From Desulfovibrio aminophilus (GTDB taxonomy: Bacteria > Desulfobacterota > Desulfovibrionia > Desulfovibrionales > Desulfovibrionaceae), in assembly GCF_023660105.1 (NCBI RefSeq), contig NZ_JAMHGA010000011.1:1-64000 (forward strand): a DNA stretch of 64,000 nucleotides. The letters run 5' to 3'. Below, one piece after another: positions 24,626 through 33,883 of this stretch. Every line of letters starts with the position of its first letter. Positions within the stretch are counted from its first letter, which is position 1. The notes below the pieces were generated by a model, which was not told the origin of the DNA, ran no database searches, and was given only the letters and a program-made list of their open reading frames with translations. Position numbers and translations under genes: made by a program.

Positions 24626-25315
24626 TCAGCCGGGCAGGCCGTCCAGCCAGCGCCGGAGCACGTCCGGGGCGGCCTGCTCCAGGGCCGGGCCCAGGCGGGC
24701 CGTGTCCGCGCGCAGGCCCGGGATGTCGATCCCGGCGGCCCGCAGTTCGCTGGTGTGGCCGATGAGCCAGCGCTCGATGCGCCCGCCCTGGGCCTCGGGG
24801 TGGAATTGCAGGGCCAGGGCGAAGTTCCCCAGGTCAAAGGCCTGGTGTTTGCAGATGTCCGTGGAGGCGAGCAGCCGCGCGCCCTCGGGCAGGTCGAAGG
24901 TGTCGCCGTGCCAGTGCAGCACGGCCGCGTCCTCCAGGGGCGCGAGGCAGGACGCCCGGCCCTCGGCGGTGAGGTCGAGCTTCTTCCAGCCGATCTCCTT
25001 GGCCGGGCCGGGATGGACCCGCGCGCCCAGGGAGGCGGCCATGAGTTGCGCGCCCAGGCACACGCCCAGGGTCGGCCGCCGGGCCTCCAGCCGCTTGCGG
25101 ATCAGGCCCAGCTCGTCGCGCAGGAAGGGATAGTCGGCCTCCTCGCCCACGCCGATGGGCCCGCCCAGGACCAGAAGCAGGTCCGGGGCCAGGGGGTCGC
25201 CCAGGTCGTCCACGCCCGCCTGGAGCGTTTCCAGGACGTAGCCTTTCTCTTCCAACACCGGGCCGAAGGTCCCGGGGTCCTCGAAGGCCACGTGGACCAC
25301 GACGCGCGCCAGCAT
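24626..25315 (-). CDS. Class I glutamine amidotransferase-like protein (GMP-synthase-like)
   Basis: This 229-residue protein is a stand-alone class I amidotransferase domain. The nucleophile elbow GVCLGAQLMAASLGA is near residue 83 and the catalytic His/Glu pair is in LALQFHPEA near residue 170, so the triad is complete. Proteins of this type (YfeJ-like) are annotated as GMP-synthase-like or gamma-glutamyl peptidase-like and rarely have a proven substrate. The start at 25315 (MLARVVVHV) has a G-rich ribosome site; the frame is open much further upstream but that part is antisense to the next gene's frame and not coding. It follows the PEGA lipoprotein gene by 11 bases and may be co-transcribed. 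Confidence 0.88.
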   Translation of the reverse strand: MLARVVVHVAFEDPGTFGPVLEEKGYVLETLQAGVDDLGDPLAPDLLLVLGGPIGVGEEADYPFLRDELGLIRKRLEARRPTLGVCLGAQLMAASLGARVHPGPAKEIGWKKLDLTAEGRASCLAPLEDAAVLHWHGDTFDLPEGARLLASTDICKHQAFDLGNFALALQFHPEAQGGRIERWLIGHTSELRAAGIDIPGLRADTARLGPALEQAAPDVLRRWLDGLPG

Positions 25316-25326
25316 GCCCAACCCCC

Positions 25327-26325
25327 CTACCGCCCGTCGGCCGGGCTCTGCGAACCGGATTCCAGAAGCTGCTCCACGGCCTGGACCGCGCCCACGGGGT
25401 TCACGCTCACGCTGCCCTTCACCGAGGTCTTGGTGGTCTTGGTCGTGGTGCTGGAGCCGTCGGCGCTCGTGGACGTGCTCGTGTGCGAGGAACCGTCCTT
25501 GGCCGTGACCACGGGCACGCTCACGGCCGAACCCGCGCCCAGGGCCGCGCCCGAAAGCGCGGCGGCCGGGTCCATCCGCGGCGGCTGGGCCGAGGCGTCC
25601 ATTCCCTGGGAAGCGGCCTGCTGGGCCGCGCCGCGCACGGCCCACTGGTTGGCGTCCCGGCGCTCGGCGTCGGCCTTCATCTCGCGGCTCACGCCGCCCA
25701 GGCGCGAGGTGAGCACGAAGCCGCGCACCCAGACGCCGTTCTCCTGGCGCGCGGGCTGCGGGGCGACGGTGTAGGCCACGCCCGTGGCCGCGTTGGTCCA
25801 GGACTGGCTCTGGCCCGTGGCCAGACTCTCCAGGGAGCGGCCCAGCCAGTCCAGGTCCGAGGCGTCCAGGGCCTCCAGGCCGGGCATGTTGGCCGGGGTG
25901 GCCGAGGAGGCCAGGGGCACGAGGGTCACGGACACGGCCGAGGGCGAGAGCAGGTAGGCCTCGCCGGTCTGCTCCTGGGCGTCCATGGACTGGACCCCGG
26001 CGTTCACGCCCCAGGCCGGGTTGTTCATGAACTGGCCGGTCTGCAGGCCCTGGCCCACGGCCCGGGCCATGACCTTCTCGCTCTGGTAGACCCGGCGCAC
26101 GATCACGTCCTGCTGGCGGTAGCCGTCGCGGGTCAGGGTCAGGATGTGGTCCGCGTTGCGGGTCAGCTCCACCTGGCAGGGCGAGGTGCAGACCTCCGCG
26201 CCGTCGGCCCGCACGCGCGCGCCGTCGGGGATGGTGGACACGGGGATCTTCTGGGTCAGGACCGTGGGCGCGCAGGCCCCGCAGGCGAAAAGAAGAAGAA
26301 ACGGCAGGAAAAACCGTCGGATCAT
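25327..26325 (-). CDS. PEGA-domain lipoprotein-like envelope protein
   Basis: This 332-residue exported protein starts MIRRFFLPFLLLFACGACAP, a signal peptide with two cysteines that could serve as a lipidation site, although neither is a perfect lipobox. Residues about 30-75 form a PEGA-like beta domain (VSTIPDGARVRADG, CTSPCQVELTRNADHILTL). The C-terminal 80 residues are rich in Ser and Thr with SSHTSTSTSADGSSTTTKTT, probably an unstructured tail. The function is unknown; PEGA domains are thought to bind surface polymers. It sits between the amidotransferase gene and the TPR gene on the same strand. Confidence 0.8.
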   Translation of the reverse strand: MIRRFFLPFLLLFACGACAPTVLTQKIPVSTIPDGARVRADGAEVCTSPCQVELTRNADHILTLTRDGYRQQDVIVRRVYQSEKVMARAVGQGLQTGQFMNNPAWGVNAGVQSMDAQEQTGEAYLLSPSAVSVTLVPLASSATPANMPGLEALDASDLDWLGRSLESLATGQSQSWTNAATGVAYTVAPQPARQENGVWVRGFVLTSRLGGVSREMKADAERRDANQWAVRGAAQQAASQGMDASAQPPRMDPAAALSGAALGAGSAVSVPVVTAKDGSSHTSTSTSADGSSTTTKTTKTSVKGSVSVNPVGAVQAVEQLLESGSQSPADGR

Positions 26326-26343
26326 GAGCCCCCCTGGCTGCCG

Positions 26344-27177
26344 TCAGCGGCCGCCGCCCATCTTGTTCTTGATGAATTCCTGGAACTTCCTGGCTTCCTC
26401 GTGGCTCTTGTTCATGCCCAGGCACTTTTCCAGGTGGTATTCGGCCTTGGGGATGTCGCCCTTCTCGAAGTAGGCGCGGGCCACGTTGTAGTGCAGGTTC
26501 TCGTCGTTCTGGGTCATCTCCAGGGCCCGGGTGTAGTACTCGATGGCCTGGTCGTGCATGCCGGTCTTGCGCAGGCTGATGCCGAACTCGTTGAACAGGT
26601 GCTTGTGCTCGGTGCTGAAGGCCGCGTCCAGGTGCACCACCCGGCCGAAGATGTCGTTGGCCTTGGCGCTCTCGCCCTTGGACATGTAGGTCAGCCCCAG
26701 GCCGAAATTGGCCCGCACGTTCTCCACGTCCACCTTGAGCACGTTGCCGAACTCGAACTCCGCGCTGTAGAGCGCGCCGCGCTCGCGCTGCTCCTCGGCG
26801 CGCTTGATGGTCCGGGAGAGCTCCTGCATCTTGGGGTAGACGATCTTGGTGTAGAACTCGAGCTCGGGCTGGTACTTGTCCAGGAAGTCGGCCTTGGGCA
26901 CCTCGGTCTTGGGGCCGGAGGGCACGTGCTGCGTGTTCAGGGGCTGGATCTCCACCACCCCGTCGTCGCGCTCCTCGGCGTACCAGTACATCTTGCTGAT
27001 GGTCTTGCGGGTGGTGGTGCCGGTGCCGATCTTCTCCACCACCTGGGAGGAGAACAGGCCCTTGATCTTCTGGCGCATGTGCTCGGCGGGGTCGGCCTGG
27101 GCCTTCTTGGCCTGGCCTTCCGGTCCGTCGGCCGCGAAGGGCTGTTCGTCCCGGACCACCTTGTTCGGCTCGCTCAT
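26344..27177 (-). CDS. TPR-repeat protein
   Basis: This 277-residue cytosolic protein lacks a signal peptide. After a charged N-terminal region (with the unusual GTGTTTRKTISKMYWYAEE, residues 48-66), residues about 135-270 form at least three tetratricopeptide repeats, for example FNEFGISLRKTGMHDQAIEY and LHYNVARAYFEKGDIPKAEY. It is a scaffold for protein contacts; the partner is unknown. The ATG at 27177 (MSEPNKVVRD) is chosen because GGAGGGAATGGAG lies just upstream. The gene lies 18 bases upstream of the PEGA lipoprotein gene in one apparent operon. Confidence 0.87.
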   Translation of the reverse strand: MSEPNKVVRDEQPFAADGPEGQAKKAQADPAEHMRQKIKGLFSSQVVEKIGTGTTTRKTISKMYWYAEERDDGVVEIQPLNTQHVPSGPKTEVPKADFLDKYQPELEFYTKIVYPKMQELSRTIKRAEEQRERGALYSAEFEFGNVLKVDVENVRANFGLGLTYMSKGESAKANDIFGRVVHLDAAFSTEHKHLFNEFGISLRKTGMHDQAIEYYTRALEMTQNDENLHYNVARAYFEKGDIPKAEYHLEKCLGMNKSHEEARKFQEFIKNKMGGGR

Positions 27178-27382
27178 CTCCATTCCCTCCACACTGGCAA
27201 CCCTGTTACACGGCTGACAAATCCTTGGCAACTCCACAAGCCCGTGCTATGGGTGCGGGTACTCGCTTCCGGGGCGGCCCCCGCAAGCGGTGACATCGCT
27301 TTCCGTTTCGGATAGACCACGGTTTTCCGCTCCCGACAGACCGCCCGCACGGGGCCCATCCGCCATCGGAGGTACGTTTCGC

Positions 27383-27949
27383 ATGGAACGCAAGATCGGC
27401 GCGCGCATTCGCGCATTCCGCGAGAAGAAGGAACTGTCCCGGGCCGACCTGGCCGAGCGCACCGGCCTGGACCCGGCCTTCCTCACGGCCGTGGAGGAGG
27501 AGGACCGCTACCCCTCCCTCGGCCCGCTGCTCAAGATCGCCCGCGCCCTGGGCCTGCGCCTGGGCACCTTCCTGGACGACCAGGTGAGCCGCGACCCCCT
27601 GGTGGTGCGCGCGAACGAGCGCGGCGAGGAACTGACCATGCACCAGTCCCGCGACGGCAAGCCGGGACTGCGCTTCCACCCCCTGGGCAAGGGCAAGACC
27701 GACCGCCACATGGAGCCCTTCTTCATCGAGCTGCCGCCCGAGGAGGGGGCCGAGCACAAGCTCTCCTCCCACGAGGGCGAGGAGTTCATCGTCTGCGTCG
27801 GCGGCCGGGTGGCCGTGACCTACGGCCCGGAGAAGATCGTGCTCGAACAGGGCGACAGCATCTACTACAACTCCGTGGTGCCCCACTGCGTGGCCTGCGA
27901 GGGCGACCGGCCCGCCGCGATCTACGCCGTGCTCTACTTCCCGGAATAG
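27383..27949 (+). CDS. XRE-family regulator with C-terminal cupin domain (first copy)
   Basis: This 188-residue regulator has an N-terminal XRE helix-turn-helix (residues 5-58; LSRADLAERTGLDPAFLTAV). A cupin barrel follows at about 110-185, with SSHEGEEFIVCVGGRVAV and QGDSIYYNSVVPHCVAC. Such proteins sense small molecules through the cupin and repress adjacent genes. The ATG at 27383 has GGAGG ten bases upstream. The gene is followed after 15 bases by an acyl-CoA synthetase gene, and the same pair is repeated at 29649-31865. A ligand related to the synthetase substrate or product is a reasonable inference. Confidence 0.9.
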   Translation: MERKIGARIRAFREKKELSRADLAERTGLDPAFLTAVEEEDRYPSLGPLLKIARALGLRLGTFLDDQVSRDPLVVRANERGEELTMHQSRDGKPGLRFHPLGKGKTDRHMEPFFIELPPEEGAEHKLSSHEGEEFIVCVGGRVAVTYGPEKIVLEQGDSIYYNSVVPHCVACEGDRPAAIYAVLYFPE

Positions 27950-27964
27950 CCCCAGGAGCGCCGC

Positions 27965-29617
27965 ATGACCGAACCGTTGCTGCGTGAACGCACCCTGGGC
28001 CAGATCCTGGACGAGACCGTGGAGAAGTGGCCCGACCAGGAGGCCGTGGTCTACGTGGACCGCGAGTACCGCCAGACCTGGCGGGAATTCGCCGAGGTGG
28101 TGGACCGCCTGGCCAAGGGCCTCATGGCCCTGGGCGTGAAGAAGGGCGAGAAGGTCGGCGTCTGGGCCACCAACGTGCCCTACTGGGTCGCCCTCCAGTT
28201 CGCCACGGCCAAGATCGGCGCCGTGCTCCTCACGGTGAACACCTACTACCGCTCCCACGAGCTGTCCTACCTGCTCAAGCAGTCGGACTGCGAGAACCTC
28301 TTCCTCATCGACGGGTTCCGCGACGTGGACTACCTGGGCACGCTCTACGAGCTGGCCCCGGAGCTGCGGACCCAGGAGCGCGGCCACCTCAAGGCCGCCA
28401 ACTACCCGCACCTCAAGCGCATCCTCTTCCTCGGCCTGGAGAAGCACCGGGGCATGTACTCCATCCCGGAGATCACGGCCCTGGCGGCCATGACCACGGA
28501 CGAGGAGTACAAGGCCCGCCAGGCCGAGCTCTCGCCCCACGACGTGGTGAACATGCAGTACACCTCGGGCACCACGGGCTTCCCCAAGGGCGTGCAGCTC
28601 ACCCACCACAACATCGGCAACAACGGTTTCTGGATCGGCGAGCACCAGAAGTTCAGCCACAAGGACCGGCTCTGCCTGCCCGTGCCGCTGTTCCACTGCT
28701 TCGGCTGCGTGCTCGGCGTCATGGCCGCCGTGACCCACGGCGTGACCATGGTGCTCCTGGAGGGCTTCGACCCCCTGCTGGTCATGGCCAGCATCGACCA
28801 GGAGAAGTGCACCGCGGTCTACGGCGTGCCGACCATGTTCATCGCCATGCTGGAGCACAAGCTCTTCAGCCGCTTCGACTTCTCCAGCCTGCGCACCGGC
28901 ATCATGGCCGGTTCGCCCTGCCCGGTGGAGTTCATGAAGCGGGCCATCAACGAAATGAACATGCGCGAGATCACCATCTGCTACGGCCTCACCGAGGGCT
29001 CGCCGGTGATGACCCAGACGCGCGTGGGCGACTCCCTGCGCCAGATGACCGAAACCGTGGGCCGGGCCATGCCCTGCATCGAGGTCCGCGTGACGGACCC
29101 GGAGACGAACCGGGAGATGCCGCGCGGCCAAGTGGGCGAGGTCTGCTGCCGGGGCTACAACGTGATGAAGGGCTACTACAAGAACCCCGAGGCCACGGCC
29201 AAGGCCATCGACGAGGACGGCTGGCTGCACTCCGGCGACCTGGGCGTCATGGACGAGGAGGGCTACCTCTCCATCACCGGGCGGCTCAAGGACATGATCA
29301 TCCGGGGCGGCGAGAACGTCTACCCGCGCGAGATCGAGGAGTTCCTCTACACCATGGACGGCATCCTGGACGTGCAGGTGGTGGGCGTGCCCAGCCGCAA
29401 GTACGGCGAGGAGGTCGGGGCCTTCATCATCACTCGCGAGGGCGTCACGCTGGAGCCCGAGGACGTGAAGGACTTCTGCCGGGGCAAGATCGCCCGCTAC
29501 AAGATTCCGAAATACATCGCCTTCGTGGAGGCCTATCCCATGACCGCCAGCGGCAAGATCCAGAAGTACAAGCTGCGCGAGCTGGCGGGCGAGATGTTCC
29601 CCGAGGCCATGAACTGA
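27965..29617 (+). CDS. AMP-dependent acyl-CoA synthetase, fatty-acid type
   Basis: This 550-residue adenylate-forming enzyme activates a carboxylic acid to its CoA thioester. The P-loop-like A3 motif is [20 protein letters not shown] near residue 195. Motif A5 is [10 protein letters not shown] near residue 340, A7 [16 protein letters not shown] near residue 420, and the A10 catalytic lysine lies in [14 protein letters not shown] near the C-terminus. Overall it resembles FadD/AcsA-type fatty acyl-CoA ligases; chain length cannot be read from sequence. It lies between two XRE-cupin regulators and is probably controlled by one or both. Confidence 0.93.
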   Translation: MTEPLLRERTLGQILDETVEKWPDQEAVVYVDREYRQTWREFAEVVDRLAKGLMALGVKKGEKVGVWATNVPYWVALQFATAKIGAVLLTVNTYYRSHELSYLLKQSDCENLFLIDGFRDVDYLGTLYELAPELRTQERGHLKAANYPHLKRILFLGLEKHRGMYSIPEITALAAMTTDEEYKARQAELSPHDVVNMQYTSGTTGFPKGVQLTHHNIGNNGFWIGEHQKFSHKDRLCLPVPLFHCFGCVLGVMAAVTHGVTMVLLEGFDPLLVMASIDQEKCTAVYGVPTMFIAMLEHKLFSRFDFSSLRTGIMAGSPCPVEFMKRAINEMNMREITICYGLTEGSPVMTQTRVGDSLRQMTETVGRAMPCIEVRVTDPETNREMPRGQVGEVCCRGYNVMKGYYKNPEATAKAIDEDGWLHSGDLGVMDEEGYLSITGRLKDMIIRGGENVYPREIEEFLYTMDGILDVQVVGVPSRKYGEEVGAFIITREGVTLEPEDVKDFCRGKIARYKIPKYIAFVEAYPMTASGKIQKYKLRELAGEMFPEAMN

Positions 29618-29648
29618 GCCGGGGCCGGGCCCCGGAAAAGGAGTCGTC

Positions 29649-30200
29649 ATGGAAGAAGCCTACAAGCAGATCGCGCCCCGGCTGGCCGGGCTGCGCGACG
29701 CCCTGGACCTCACGGTGGAGGACCTGGCCGCCAAGGCCGGGGTCACGGCCGACGAGGTGCGGCTCTACGAGTCGGGCGGGGTGGAGATTCCCGTGGGCTA
29801 CCTGCTCAAGGTGGCCCAGGCCTGCCAGGTGGACCTGACCACGCTCATATCCGGCGACGAGGCCCGCCTGCGCAACTACTCCCTGGTGCGCAGGGGCGAG
29901 GGCCTGGAAGTGGCCCGCCGCAAGTCCTACGACTACCGCGACCTGGCCCACAAGTTCCGCGGCCGCCGCATGGAGCCCTTCCTGATCACCGTGCCGCCCA
30001 AGGAGGAGAAGGACCTCTCCTTCAACCACCATACCGGCCAGGAGTTCATGTACCTGCTGGAAGGCCGCCTGGAAGTCCGCCTGGACGACAAGGCCCTGGT
30101 GCTCGAGCCCGGCGACAGCCTCTATTTCGACTCCAAGACCCCGCACGCCCTGCGGGGACTGGACGGCCGGCCCGCGGTGTTTCTGGACGTGATTCTCTAG
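29649..30200 (+). CDS. XRE-family regulator with C-terminal cupin domain (second copy)
   Basis: This 183-residue protein has the same layout as the copy at 27383. A helix-turn-helix covers residues 10-63 (LTVEDLAAKAGVTADEVRLY) and a cupin region about 105-180 contains NHHTGQEFMYLLEGRLEV and EPGDSLYFDSKTPHAL. The shared RRMEPFLI/RHMEPFFI block before the cupin shows common ancestry with the first copy, but sequence identity elsewhere is modest. AAGGAG lies just upstream of the ATG at 29649. The next gene, a second synthetase, starts 15 bases later. Confidence 0.9.
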   Translation: MEEAYKQIAPRLAGLRDALDLTVEDLAAKAGVTADEVRLYESGGVEIPVGYLLKVAQACQVDLTTLISGDEARLRNYSLVRRGEGLEVARRKSYDYRDLAHKFRGRRMEPFLITVPPKEEKDLSFNHHTGQEFMYLLEGRLEVRLDDKALVLEPGDSLYFDSKTPHALRGLDGRPAVFLDVIL

Positions 30201-30215
30201 GGGGAAAGGGAGACG

Positions 30216-31865
30216 ATGGACAAGCTCAGGCCCGCGACCTACGAGGAATTCCTGCGCAAATTCCGGCTGGACACGCCGGACACCTACAACTTCACCTTCG
30301 ACTTCCTGGACAAGGCCGATCCCTCGGCCCTGGCCATGGTCCACGTGGACAACGACGGCCTCCGCCGGGAGTTCTCCTTCGGCTGGTTCCAGGAGCAGTC
30401 CGCCCGGCTGGCCGACTCCCTGGCCGCCCAGGGCATCGGCAAGGGCGACCGGATCATGCTCATCCTCTACCGCCGCGTGGAGTTCTGGGTCTGCATGCTG
30501 GCCCTGCACCGCATCGGCGCCCTGCCCATCCCCTCGCCCTCGCTGCTCACCCGGCACGACATCGAGTTCCGTGTGAACCGCGCGCACATCAAGGGCATCA
30601 TCGCCGAACACACGGTCACGGACCGGGTGCGCGAGGCCAAGCCCCAGTGCCCGGGCCTGACGCTCATGGTCGAGGTGGGGGCCGAGGGCGCGGACGAGGG
30701 CTGGCTGGGCTACGAGTCCCTGATCGCCTCCGGCGCGCCGACGTTCCCCCGCCCGGCCGACGCCCCCGGCGGACGCGACCCCCTGCTCATCTTCTTCTCT
30801 TCCGGCACCACGGGCATGCCCAAGATGGTCCTGCACAACCATCACTACCCCCTGGGCCACCTGACCACGGGCGTCTACTGGCACGACCTGGAGCCCGGCG
30901 ACCTGCACCTCACGGTCTCGGACTCGGGCTGGGGCAAGTGCGTCTGGGGCAAGTTCTACGGCCAGTGGATCGCCGGAGCCACGGTCTTCGTCTGGGACTT
31001 CCGGGGCAAGTTCGACCCCGACGAGATGCTCAAGATCATCGCCGCGCACAAGGTGACCACCTTCTGCGCCCCGCCCACGGTCTACCGCTTCCTGGTGCGC
31101 CAGGACCTCAAGAAGTACGACCTCTCGGCCCTGCGCCACTGCACCACGGCGGGCGAGCTGCTCAACGAGAGCGTGTTCCGCGACTGGCTCACGGCCACGG
31201 GCCTGCCCATCTACGAGGGCTACGGCCAGACCGAGACCTGCCTGCAGATCGCCACCTTCAAGTGGATGGAGCCCAAGCCCGGGAGCATCGGCAAGCCCGC
31301 GCCCGGCTGGGAGCTGGCGCTCATCGACGAGGAGGGCAGGTTCTGCGAGCCCGGCGTGGAGGGCGAGATCTGCATCAAGCTCCGCGAGGGCGGCGTCACC
31401 GGCCTGTTCGACGGCTACCTGGACGAGCCCGAGCGCACGGCCAAGGTGGTCATCGACGGCTACTACCACACCGGCGACAAGGCCTGGATGGACGAGGACG
31501 GCTACTACTGGTTCATGGGCCGCACCGACGACCTGATCAAGAGCTCGGGCTACCGCATCGGGCCCTTCGAGGTGGAGAGCGTGCTCGTGGCCCACGACGC
31601 CGTGGTGGAGGCCGCCGTCACCGGCGTGCCCGACCCGGTGCGCGGCCAGGCGGTCAAGGCCACGCTGGTCCTGGCCCCGGGCTACGAGCCCTCGGACGAG
31701 CTGACCCGCCAGCTCCAGAACTGGGTCAAGGCCGAGACCGCGCCCTACAAGTACCCGCGCGTCATCGAGTACGTGAGCGAACTGCCCAAGACCATCAGCG
31801 GCAAGATCAAGCGCGCGGAGATCCGCCAGCGCGACCTGGAGAAGTACGGGGCCCGGGAAGTCTAG
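30216..31865 (+). CDS. AMP-dependent acyl-CoA synthetase, acetyl/medium-chain type
   Basis: This 549-residue enzyme belongs to the ACS/MACS branch of adenylate-forming ligases. Motif A3 is IFFSSGTTGMPKMVLHNHHY near residue 190, A5 YEGYGQTETC near residue 335, A7 YYHTGDKAWMDEDGYYWF near residue 415, and the C-terminal catalytic lysine lies in KTISGKIKRAEIR. It differs clearly from the upstream synthetase, so the two pairs probably act on different acids. Good ribosome site GGGGAAAGGGAGA precedes the ATG. A strong hairpin at 31891 ends the four-gene unit. Confidence 0.93.
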   Translation: MDKLRPATYEEFLRKFRLDTPDTYNFTFDFLDKADPSALAMVHVDNDGLRREFSFGWFQEQSARLADSLAAQGIGKGDRIMLILYRRVEFWVCMLALHRIGALPIPSPSLLTRHDIEFRVNRAHIKGIIAEHTVTDRVREAKPQCPGLTLMVEVGAEGADEGWLGYESLIASGAPTFPRPADAPGGRDPLLIFFSSGTTGMPKMVLHNHHYPLGHLTTGVYWHDLEPGDLHLTVSDSGWGKCVWGKFYGQWIAGATVFVWDFRGKFDPDEMLKIIAAHKVTTFCAPPTVYRFLVRQDLKKYDLSALRHCTTAGELLNESVFRDWLTATGLPIYEGYGQTETCLQIATFKWMEPKPGSIGKPAPGWELALIDEEGRFCEPGVEGEICIKLREGGVTGLFDGYLDEPERTAKVVIDGYYHTGDKAWMDEDGYYWFMGRTDDLIKSSGYRIGPFEVESVLVAHDAVVEAAVTGVPDPVRGQAVKATLVLAPGYEPSDELTRQLQNWVKAETAPYKYPRVIEYVSELPKTISGKIKRAEIRQRDLEKYGAREV

Positions 31866-31890
31866 GCCGCTCCGTTCCCGAAAAAATGGA

Positions 31891-31921
31891 CGGGCCCGCC
31901 GCGCTGTGCGCGGCGGGCCCG
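31891..31921. terminator. Terminator hairpin after the synthetase cluster
   Basis: CGGGCCCGCCGCGC pairs with GCGCGGCGGGCCCG around TGT, a 14-bp stem 25 bases after the stop. It lies between convergent genes and could serve both. The following T content is low. Confidence 0.7.
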
Positions 31922-31991
31922 TGTCGTTCCCTGGGTGGAGACGCGAAGGGGCCGACCACCGACCCCTCCACGCCCCCCGGGGGCATGTTGA

Positions 31992-33698
31992 CTAGCGTTG
32001 CAGGACCTTGATCTCCTGTCCGGCGTGGATGGTCGAGCGGTTGTTCAGCTCGTTCCAGCGCAGCAGCTCGGAGAGGCTCACGTTGAAGCGCCGGGCGATG
32101 GAGTAGAGCGTGTCGCCCTCGCGCACCTTGTAGCTCGTGGCCTTGGCCTGGGCCACGACCTTGGTCTTGCCGGACTTGGGCTCGGCCGCCTTGGCCTGGG
32201 CCTTCGACTTGTCCTGGCCCTTGTCGGCCAGCTTGGCGCGCACGGCCTCGGCTTCCTGGCGGGACTGGCGCGAGGCCTTGCCGGTCTGGTCCGGGATGAA
32301 CAGGCGCTGGCCCACGGAGAGCTTGGAGGCCGACGTCAGGCCGTTGGCCTGCTGGAGCGTGGCCACGGAGAGGCCGTACTGGCGGGAGATGCTCCAGAGG
32401 GTGTCGTCCTTCTGGACGATGTAGTTGGAGCGGGCCTGGGCCAGCTTGCGGGTCTTGCGCTTGGAGGAGCGGTCCTCGTCGGCCAGGTCGCGGGCCGAGC
32501 CGCCGCCGGGCACGAGAAGCTGCTGGCCCTTGGATATCTTGCCCGAGGAGAGGTTGTTCATGCGCTTGATGATGGCCACCGGCACGCCGTAGCGCCGGGA
32601 GATCTTCCACAGGGAGTCCGAGCCGCGCACGGTGTGCACGCTGTAGCCCGCGTAGGGCCGGGACTTGGGATTCTGGAGATAGGCCTGGGCGTCGGCCAGC
32701 TTGGACTCGGGCACGTGGGCCGTGGTGCGCATGCCGGGAGGGCTCACCTGGCGCAGGTAGGACGGGTTGTAGTCCCGGAACTGGTTCCAGGACAGGCCCA
32801 CGGCCTGGGCCAGGGCCACGAGGTCCGAGCCGCCGGGCACGTTCACGTCGGCCAGGCGCGGGGCGCGCGTCCAGTCCACGCACTGGAACCCGAGCATGTC
32901 CAGGTTCTGGAAAATCTTGGAGATGGCGATGAACTTGGGCACGTAGTGCCGGGTCTCCTCCCGGAGCTTGGCCCGGCCGCGCAGGCGGTCGTTCTTGTCC
33001 ACCAGGTCGAAGAAGTCGTTGGCGTTGGTCTTCTCCAGGGCGTTGCTGATCTTGCCCTCGCCCGCGTTGTAGGCCGCCAGGGCCAGGTACCAGTCCCCGA
33101 ACATCCCGTGGAGGTCGGAGAGGTAGCGGGCCGCGGCATGGGTGGCGAGGGCCGGGTCGCGGCGCTCGTCAACCCACCAGTCCACGGTCAGGCCGTACTT
33201 GCGGGCCGTGCCGCGCATGAACTGCCACATGCCCACGGCTCCGGCGCGGGACACGGCGTTGGGGTTGTAGCCGCTCTCGGCGTAGGGCAGCAGGGCCAGG
33301 TCCTGGGGCAGGCCGTGCTCGATGAGCGCGGCGCGCACGGCGGGCAGGTAGGCCTCGGAACGGCCCAGCCAGGCCTGGAAGGTGCCCCGGGCCCGGTGGG
33401 TGAAGAAGGCGAAGTACTGCTGGACTTCCTCGGTGTCCATGGTGTCCAGGTCGAAGTCGATGCCGGTCCGGGCGCCCAGGGCCTTCCGCTCCTCCGGAGT
33501 GAGCACGGAGAGGTCCTCGCGGGGACGCTCGTCCAGTTCCTTGTCCAGGGGTTCGCGGGGATAGACGCAGGTGGGGCCGGGGGCCTTGGGGGCAGCGGTG
33601 TCGGTGGCCGGATTTTTGGCCGCGCAGGACGCCAGAACGAGGATGGAAACCAGTATCAGGAGCGCCTGCGCCGTTCTCGGGAACATTCGGTGTTGCAA
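31992..33698 (-). CDS. MltD-type membrane-bound lytic murein transglycosylase with three LysM domains
   Basis: This 568-residue lipoprotein cleaves peptidoglycan glycan strands. The signal peptide ends in the lipobox LVLASC. The SLT domain (about residues 125-250) has the catalytic glutamate in LPYAESGYNPNAVSRAGAVG and the AAYNAGEGKI motif. Three LysM peptidoglycan-binding repeats follow near residues 375-420, 445-490 and 525-568, e.g. YKVREGDTLYSIARRFNVS. The start is taken as TTG at 33698 because GGAGG lies five bases upstream; an ATG at 33686 is the alternative, with poor spacing, and longer starts lack a signal sequence at the N-terminus. Confidence 0.94.
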   Translation of the reverse strand: MQHRMFPRTAQALLILVSILVLASCAAKNPATDTAAPKAPGPTCVYPREPLDKELDERPREDLSVLTPEERKALGARTGIDFDLDTMDTEEVQQYFAFFTHRARGTFQAWLGRSEAYLPAVRAALIEHGLPQDLALLPYAESGYNPNAVSRAGAVGMWQFMRGTARKYGLTVDWWVDERRDPALATHAAARYLSDLHGMFGDWYLALAAYNAGEGKISNALEKTNANDFFDLVDKNDRLRGRAKLREETRHYVPKFIAISKIFQNLDMLGFQCVDWTRAPRLADVNVPGGSDLVALAQAVGLSWNQFRDYNPSYLRQVSPPGMRTTAHVPESKLADAQAYLQNPKSRPYAGYSVHTVRGSDSLWKISRRYGVPVAIIKRMNNLSSGKISKGQQLLVPGGGSARDLADEDRSSKRKTRKLAQARSNYIVQKDDTLWSISRQYGLSVATLQQANGLTSASKLSVGQRLFIPDQTGKASRQSRQEAEAVRAKLADKGQDKSKAQAKAAEPKSGKTKVVAQAKATSYKVREGDTLYSIARRFNVSLSELLRWNELNNRSTIHAGQEIKVLQR

Positions 33699-33883
33699 GA
33701 AGACCTCCGGGATGTTCGGAAAGGGCGCCAAGGCCATGTGTGGCCGGATGATTTCGCCACTGCCTACCCGATGCGCCAACGGATTGCAAGCGAAAGCGAA
33801 AGGGCTTAACACGGATAATCAAGGCGCGACGCCGCTTCCCGAGCCCGGGGCAGGCGCAAGCGACCGGAAAGACGGATGATGCG

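Noticed and set aside
27178-27382. Possible tRNA gene in the spacer before the first XRE-cupin gene
   Set aside because: Short stems are visible, but there is no GGTTCGAATCC-like T arm or acceptor-stem pairing.
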